Shown here: piece by piece, positions 58,373 to 64,000 of the stretch
Numbering within the stretch: the stretch's first letter is position 1
How the letters are laid out: each line of letters opens with the position of its first letter
NCBI GenBank assembly: GCA_020744425.1
Contig: JAGMUV010000010.1
Location: forward strand, 992,001 to 1,056,000
From: Dactylonectria macrodidyma
Lineage: Eukaryota; Ascomycota; Sordariomycetes; Hypocreales; Nectriaceae
DNA: 64,000 bases
Reading direction: 5' to 3'
Notes under the pieces: model-generated
Told to the model about the DNA's origin: nothing
Databases searched by the model: none
What the model saw: only the letters and a program-made list of their open reading frames with translations
Position numbers and translations under genes: made by a program

Positions 58373-58660
58373 GGTCGAAGGTGCGGACAAATAACCATTT
58401 ACCTACAGAATTTGGCGAACTGAGCGAGAGACTTCAAGTACTTGAACATACCGAAAAGTTCTTTAAATTGCACCTCCGCATTATGTAGCAACTAGTAACC
58501 TCGGTCCTAGAATGTCATGTGTACCCGAATCGACCTAACGCCGCTCTGCCTATTCAGCCATAGCAGGTCTCGCCGGATATATTCATATATAATCTAGCCA
58601 GTATAAACTATGGGTAAATGCATAAGCGTGGACAGCCCCGCAGAGATACCATCATCTGAT

Positions 58661-58680
58661 ATTTATCGTATTTAATACGG
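58661..58680. repeat. Dispersed palindrome, copy 3
   Basis: ATTTATCGTATT, one base, AATACGG, followed by AGT. Arms identical to the copies at 31027 and 36480. Confidence 0.7.
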
Positions 58681-58951
58681 AGTGCGCCTCTTTCTCGGGG
58701 CGACCAGGTAAATCCCTCATGCCCCATGTTTTGCCGCGGTCCGAGGCGGGTTGATATGACCACCGGTAAGCCAGTAGAAGACATTTCTAGCCGTAGGTAC
58801 CTGCAACGTGTCGGTATGAGGAAAATCAACTGCATCCATTAAACGGTACGTAATGAATATGCTGTCCGATTGAATCACTTGTTCATTCCCTCTGACAAGA
58901 TTTGATCACCAACATGACCCAGCCATCTGTCCTCACTTCCAGATAAATTGA

Positions 58952-60495
58952 CTAGGATATTCTTGGAACGTCCACATAGTTCCCTGGGCAGTCAAATGTG
59001 TTTCTGTTTCCTAGATCTGTATATTGGGAGTCCCCACTCGTATGCTCAGAGGCCTCGGCCAGGTGATAAATTTCTGGCTGACTCTTCTGATGACTTTGAT
59101 AGCAACTCGATAGTTGTAAACGAGGTATGTCTTGAGAGCAAGGTATGTCAGAATAGAACTCAGGGAAATGAGAAAAAAACTCCACTGTCATGGTCCAAGA
59201 ATTGATGTCCTGAAGCCGTTCCTCGAAGTCTGGTGAAATAGAATATTGGCTTGTGATGGCGTTCTTCTTATAGCAATCTCGGAATTCAAATGGCCAGGAT
59301 ATTTGAAATGATTCTGCAAAGATCTTCCAAAACTGGTTGGAACAATATCGATGCTGCAAGAATACGAATCTCTCGCGAACTCCAGGCCTGTGGCGTCAAG
59401 TCATCAACATTAATGCCTCCTGCCAAGGGCAGGTTGCAGGACAACATACCATACGAAGAAGTCAATCGCCGGAGAATGCGGAAGCGATTGCGAAGGCCTA
59501 AAGTCATGATGGATAATCAGTGACTACTTTCATGTTGATGGCTCTGATGGCTGGTTATACCTGCTCAATAGCCACGGCGGAAGGTTAAACTGGTACTTCA
59601 TCGATGGGTTGGTTCGATATCGAAGCATGCGATGCATTATGATGAGAATTCCCAACCTTTCAGCATCCCCGCATTTCTGAAATTGAAGATTATCGGTCTC
59701 GTAGAGCTTTTGCCACAGCGGTGGTAGACTTTCTATGTGAAAATCTTGCCACCCTTGTAGAATCACGCGAATCGGAATGTCCTCGCACATCTCGTCTTCA
59801 AGTTGGAGCATACTCTCACAAAGTGGATCTTGCGAACCCAATACTTGATTGGCAGTACGCCAGATGCTCGTGTTGAGCGGTTCCGTTGCCTCGATCGTTG
59901 CCGCGGGTAGCACGCAGTCGCAGACGTCTATCGGCTTGGGTACAATGAGTTCGTCTGTCAAATAGGGCAAGGGGATGAAAGGTAGGTTCAAGGTATCCTC
60001 ATCCACGAGGTAAGAATGGGACACAGACATGATCTGCGGGCCTGGCTGCTGCGTAAAGGATATCGGTGCAGGTGACTGGTCATTCTGAATTGACTCCATT
60101 GCCGATATCAAGTCCAGCGGTTGGCTTGATACTTCAGCATACGGGAAGACTGGCTTCAAGGTACTTCGTTGCTTGTTGGATTGCAGATGGCTAGACTCAT
60201 GTAGAACACCCATCGGATCCTGGTCAAACGGAAGATTGTGTTGAGCTAGTTGTCTAATGGAATGTACTGTATCCGCCAGATAATCTCGTTCTTTCTTGAC
60301 ATCGGTGAGGTCCTTCGTCAAGTGAGCAATTCTTTGCCCAGGACTGTCCTTTTGCAGGGCATCAATTGTCGCCTCCAATAGGGCGATGCGTTTTCGATTG
60401 CGATCACGCGCCGCACGCTGAGCGAGACGATCCACCTCTCTTTTTTTGGCTCGTCGGTTAGCTGCATCGTTTTCATCAGGCGACGTTGGTGTCAT
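58952..60495 (-). CDS. bZIP transcription factor with DUF3425 domain
   Basis: Nuclear DNA-binding regulator. Exons 60495-59561, 59497-59450 and 59387-58952 join through 63- and 62-nt introns to 472 residues. The basic region is KKREVDRLAQRAARDRNRKR (about 17-36), followed by a short heptad of hydrophobics (ALLEATIDALQ). The DUF3425 domain is split by both introns: LPPWLLSR joined to PSQSLPHSPAIDFFVW joined to PGVRERFV, then HRYCSNQFWKIF, WPFEFRDCYKKN and NSWTMTVEFFSHFPEFYSDI. The tiny 48-nt middle exon is essential to rebuild the domain. It is divergent from the GH78 pseudogene, so it may once have controlled rhamnoside use; target unproven. Confidence 0.91.
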
Positions 60496-61691
60496 GACTT
60501 GACAACTCGGCGGATTTGATTCAGCTAAGAGGCGATTTCTGGGGAACGCGTTTTTGTCGAGGAAGACTCGGAGAGGAGAAAAACTGAAACGCTTTGGCTC
60601 CTCTAAAGTGGTTCGATGCTGGCGAACTCCAGGTTTCGGCGATTATTATCCGAGCATCGACACTAATTGGGGTAAGCACTGGTTTGCTCCCCATGTGACA
60701 GTCATGGCGATGCGGGTGAAGGCCTATTTGAGTCCAGCAACTCGCCCTTAGATGGAGCGGACAACCATTTCCCTAACCTATTTGAGTAATATAGCTACGA
60801 CACAGTTCGCCACACTCCGCCACTGAAACATTATTGCGGGGTTGTAACACTCATTTCCGCGCCATGCTGAGGTTGAGAAGAGCACGAGACTTGGTCCACT
60901 GCAAATAGTGGAAGTTTATGGATATCCTAATGTATCAAATTAGGTAGTTGAAACGGAGGAGACAACAACAACAATAACAACAAGCTCAGCCATTGAAGTG
61001 CAAGCTCATGACATCGTCAAGAGTGGTGTATAATTCCTCATCGCCATCTCGTATACTTGCCTCGCGGGTACCTCTATAAAAAGGTCTGTATGGGTGTAGT
61101 GTGCAATTCAATCTAAAACAAGTGGTTGTTCACGGTTGGAACACGATACTGTCTTCTGGCGTTTGGCCTGCAGTACAGACAGCCGCTCTAGGGCTTCTGA
61201 TGCAGTCGAGGTTTACTTACCAGGCAAATTCAACGCCAAGGAGTAGGCAGCTCTTTCTCGAGAGCGCACAAAGCATTCTCGGTGGCATACCTGGAAAAAT
61301 TGGGTACCAGCCGCTCGGTGAGGGGCTTCAAATAACCAACGCGGTTCCGTCCGGAGCGAAACCCCGCGCGTGGCGTCCTGTTCCAGTACGCCGTGCCTCC
61401 GTATCCGATACGAAGTTCTGTGTCCCCACATCATCCATGCAATATTTGTGCGATGTCACCGAACTGTTCCGCCTCGGCGCAATGGTAGGCCGAGGAACAC
61501 TAAACGGCTTCACGAAACCCGTCAGTTGCGTCGTCCCCCCTCATGTTTAACCTGGCGGTTTCTTTTCTCAGTTTCGCACCGCTACTAAATAATAACGATG
61601 TTTTTGATGTAATTGTTTACGCACTACATCGTCGCACAATCCAGCTGTCGAAAAGCATCCGAAAACGAGGCAACAAGCCTGAGCGAGCACA
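60496..61691. other. Divergent intergenic region between bZIP and GH78
   Basis: Open frames at 61101-61550 (plus) and 61213-61513 (minus) overlap and show no domain. A GTACCTCTATAAAAAGG TATA-like element lies near 61069-61085. Confidence 0.35.
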
Positions 61692-64000
61692 ATGACCTCC
61701 GAACACACAGTCCAAGCCACCAATGTTCAATTCGAACACCATCGATCTAAATACACTCTCGGGGTAGACAACCTTAGGCCCAGGATTTCTTGGAAGATTT
61801 CCGGCAAAGAATGTGCTTCGTTTCACCAATCGGCCTACGAGATCCAGGTATTTCGACTTCTTCCTGGTTCTGGGATCTCTGGCGAGGTCGAAGATATCCG
61901 CACCTTGCGCGCCTCGGTTAAGGTTGAATCTCTGTCGACACAGTTAGTGCCATGGCCCTGCGGAGACTCTCTACAGCCTCGAGACAGAATTTCCGTCCGA
62001 GTAAGGGTTTGGTCAGGCAGCAAGGTCACGATTTGGAGTGACGAGGCTGTATATGAGACAGGCTTGGTCACAAGGGATAATTGGCAATGCCAGAGAATCA
62101 GCGCCACACAGCTTCACCAAGGGACGGCCTCACCCCAGCAAGAGCATACCTTTCGCACGGCGTTCAATACCCGATTCAACTTGTCAATTGCAAGGGCAAG
62201 GCTGTATATAGCGGTTCAGGGCGTCTTTCAGGCTGAGATCAATGGCTGCAAGGTCAGCGAAGACGTTTTAGCCCCTGGTTGGACGGTATATGACAAACGC
62301 ATTCGTTATCAGACGTACGACGTAAAGCATCTGCTTGTCTCGTCTGGTGATAACTGCTTGGGGGTACGACTTGCCGATGGGTGGTTCTGTGGCCGTCTGG
62401 GTTTCTTCGGTGGACGGCGACATCGGTGGCGGCCTTATCCGGCCATAATGGCACAACTTGAGATAAAATACAATGATAGAGCCTTAGACATGATATTTCC
62501 GACTCCGCTTGGTTCTCAAAGTCGGGCCCTACCTTGAAAGCAGAGTTGTATGATGGAGAAAATACGACGCCAATCTCGCCACTCCCGGTTGGTCAAGTCC
62601 CCAGCTGGACAAAGATGGACTTTCTTTGGACTCGTCTTGGAAGCCAATTACGGTGCTAAGCCCGTTACCTGAATCCGTCACTCTTACAGCAGGGTGGATG
62701 GAGCCTGTTCGGCCCATTGAGACGATTGATCCTGTTCAACTCATCACAACGCCATCAAACAAAAAAATCGTCGATTTCGGGCAGAACCTTGTGGGATACG
62801 TACGGCTTAAACGTATCACTGGGCAAAAGGGAAACAAAATTACGCTTAGACATGCCGAGGTTCTCGAGGCTGGTGAGCTCGGGCTTCGACCATTGCGTAT
62901 TTGCGAAGCGACGGACGAGTATGTGTGCGATGGTGGAGCTGAGGCGTCTTGGGAACCCAGTTTCACTTATCACGGCTTCCGTTACTGTCAAGTGGATTGC
63001 CCACAGCGTGACGAGCGACTGGGGTGGACAGGAGACATTGCTCAGTTCGCTCATACAGCTGTTAAGCTATATGACTGTTTTGGCTTTTTGCAGGATTGGT
63101 TGGTCGACATTGTGCATGACCAAGAACGGCGTGGCGGTGTGCCGGCCTATGTGACGCCCAACATTCTTGATGATGCTGGAGTTTGGAGCCTAATTCTGCC
63201 TGTGGCGATCTGGCACGACGTTATCATACTCGTCCCGTGGGCATTGTATGAAGCTGCAGGCGATGTGGACGTGCCTGAGAGTAATTACGAGAGTATGAAG
63301 TGGTGGGTGGAATCAATTCCCCGAGACGAAGCCCGCCACCAGAGACTCTGGGATAGGACATCATTCCAACTTGGCATAAGTATCTTCTCCCAGGCGGCAC
63401 TCTGATTGGCATCATAACTAAGGTGACAGGACTGGCTTGACCCTACTGCACCCCCCGAGCAACCAATGGACGGCCAGACAGATCCCATCCTTACCTCCGA
63501 CGCATTTTTGATCCGCTCCCTTGACTTGATTGCTCGCATCGCAGCCATTCTGGACCATCCCGAAGATGCGAAGATCTATGCACAGGATGCGGCCACTTGC
63601 CGCAAACAATTCAGAAACGAATACGTTTCCTTCAATGGCTGTGTTAGTTCCGACTCGCAGACGGCCTACGCCCTGGCCATATGCTTTGATCTGCTTCAAA
63701 CCCCAGAGCAGATCTCTTACGCAGGGGAACGGCTCGCGACAATTGTTCGCCGAAACAAGTTCAGGATTGGGACTGGGTTTGCGGGAACACCATTCCTCTG
63801 CGAGGCGCTAATCCGTACTGGTCATGTCCAGGTGGCATATGCGACCTTGTTATGTGAGGAGTGTCCGTCCTGGCTTTACCCTCTCACGGTAGGTGCGACA
63901 ACAATGTAGGAGCGGTGGGATAGCATGTTGCCTAATGGTACGGTGAACCCCGGCGAGATGACTTCGTTTAATCACAATTGCTTTGGTTCTGTCGTTTCCT
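61692..64000 (+). pseudogene. GH78 alpha-L-rhamnosidase, disrupted and running off the window
   Basis: Bacterial-type GH78 enzyme that removes terminal L-rhamnose from plant glycosides. The start is ATG 61692 (MTSEHTVQATNVQFEHHRS). Family blocks appear in order: RPRISWKISG, GDNCLGVRLADGWFCGRLG, a first frameshift near 62500 (then DSAWFSKSGPTLKAELYDGE), a second near 62565 (then TPGWSSP and WKPITVLSPLPES), IVDFGQNLVGYVRL, CPQRDERLGWTGD (catalytic region), AIWHDVIILVPWALY, then an intron-like break at 63376-63429 whose donor reads ATAAGT instead of GTAAGT, then DWLDPTAPPEQP, and finally GATTM, TAG, ERWDSMLPNGTVNPGEMTSF where the family has Trp. No signal peptide. Two frameshifts, one nonsense codon and one donor loss make it non-functional unless the assembly is wrong. 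Confidence 0.87.

Noticed and set aside
61101..61550. 149-codon plus-strand frame upstream of GH78
   Set aside because: Overlapping frames on the other strand are equally open and no motif is present; sits in the bZIP/GH78 divergent region.
1..64000. CRISPR arrays, bacterial operons or prophage features
   Set aside because: The window is eukaryotic (spliced genes, fungal families); no regularly spaced direct repeats other than the coding repeat and the small tandem arrays listed.

Overview
This window looks like a chromosome segment of a filamentous ascomycete (Pezizomycotina, possibly Eurotiales). Genes are monocistronic, most introns are 49-71 nt (one is 35 nt) with GT-AG ends and CTRAC-type branch sites, and the families present are typical of fungi: an ACS-type MFS permease, a cAMP-receptor-like GPCR, an LsdA/Rds1 ferritin-like protein, bZIP-DUF3425, Zn2Cys6, zf-3CxxC, PLAC8, and tannase/feruloyl esterases. 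All products were assigned by reading motifs; no database search was run. Exon junctions were worked out by hand from splice signals and reading-frame continuity.

Layout. 0.6-16.7 kb is mostly intact: an MFS permease (-), a GPCR (+), a T5orf172-domain protein (-), a small conserved hypothetical (+), a degenerate coding-like stretch, an LsdA-like secreted protein (-) and an NAD(P)-dependent reductase (+). A frameshifted zf-3CxxC pseudogene lies at 18.0-18.5 kb. 20.0-22.8 kb encodes a protein with an unknown N-terminal domain followed by about 600 residues of Asn/Thr/Lys/Pro-rich repeats.

23-49 kb is an esterase region. It holds a secreted alpha/beta-hydrolase with a PKD-like C-terminus (-), a secreted tannase-family esterase (+), a peroxisomal enoyl-CoA hydratase ending in SKL, a wrecked paralogue of the PKD esterase (32.3-34.3 kb), AT-rich transposon debris with an LTR-like block, a broken Zn2Cys6 regulator, and two further tannase-family paralogues with identical intron positions (36.97-38.64 kb + and 47.33-49.04 kb -). 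Between those two are an intact SDR and a cluster of fossils: three SDR remnants and one truncated cytochrome P450.

50-64 kb carries a sugar transporter, a PLAC8 protein, an extended SDR, an HpcH/HpaI aldolase, a bZIP-DUF3425 regulator and, divergent from it, a GH78 alpha-L-rhamnosidase pseudogene that runs off the window. Together these suggest an accessory island for plant phenolic ester and rhamnoside use, now partly decayed.

Many lesions (CAR to TAR, TGG to TAG/TGA, Cys to Tyr, a splice-donor G to A) go in the C:G to T:A direction expected of RIP-like mutation, but frameshifts also occur. I saw no convincing tRNA, rRNA or CRISPR array.
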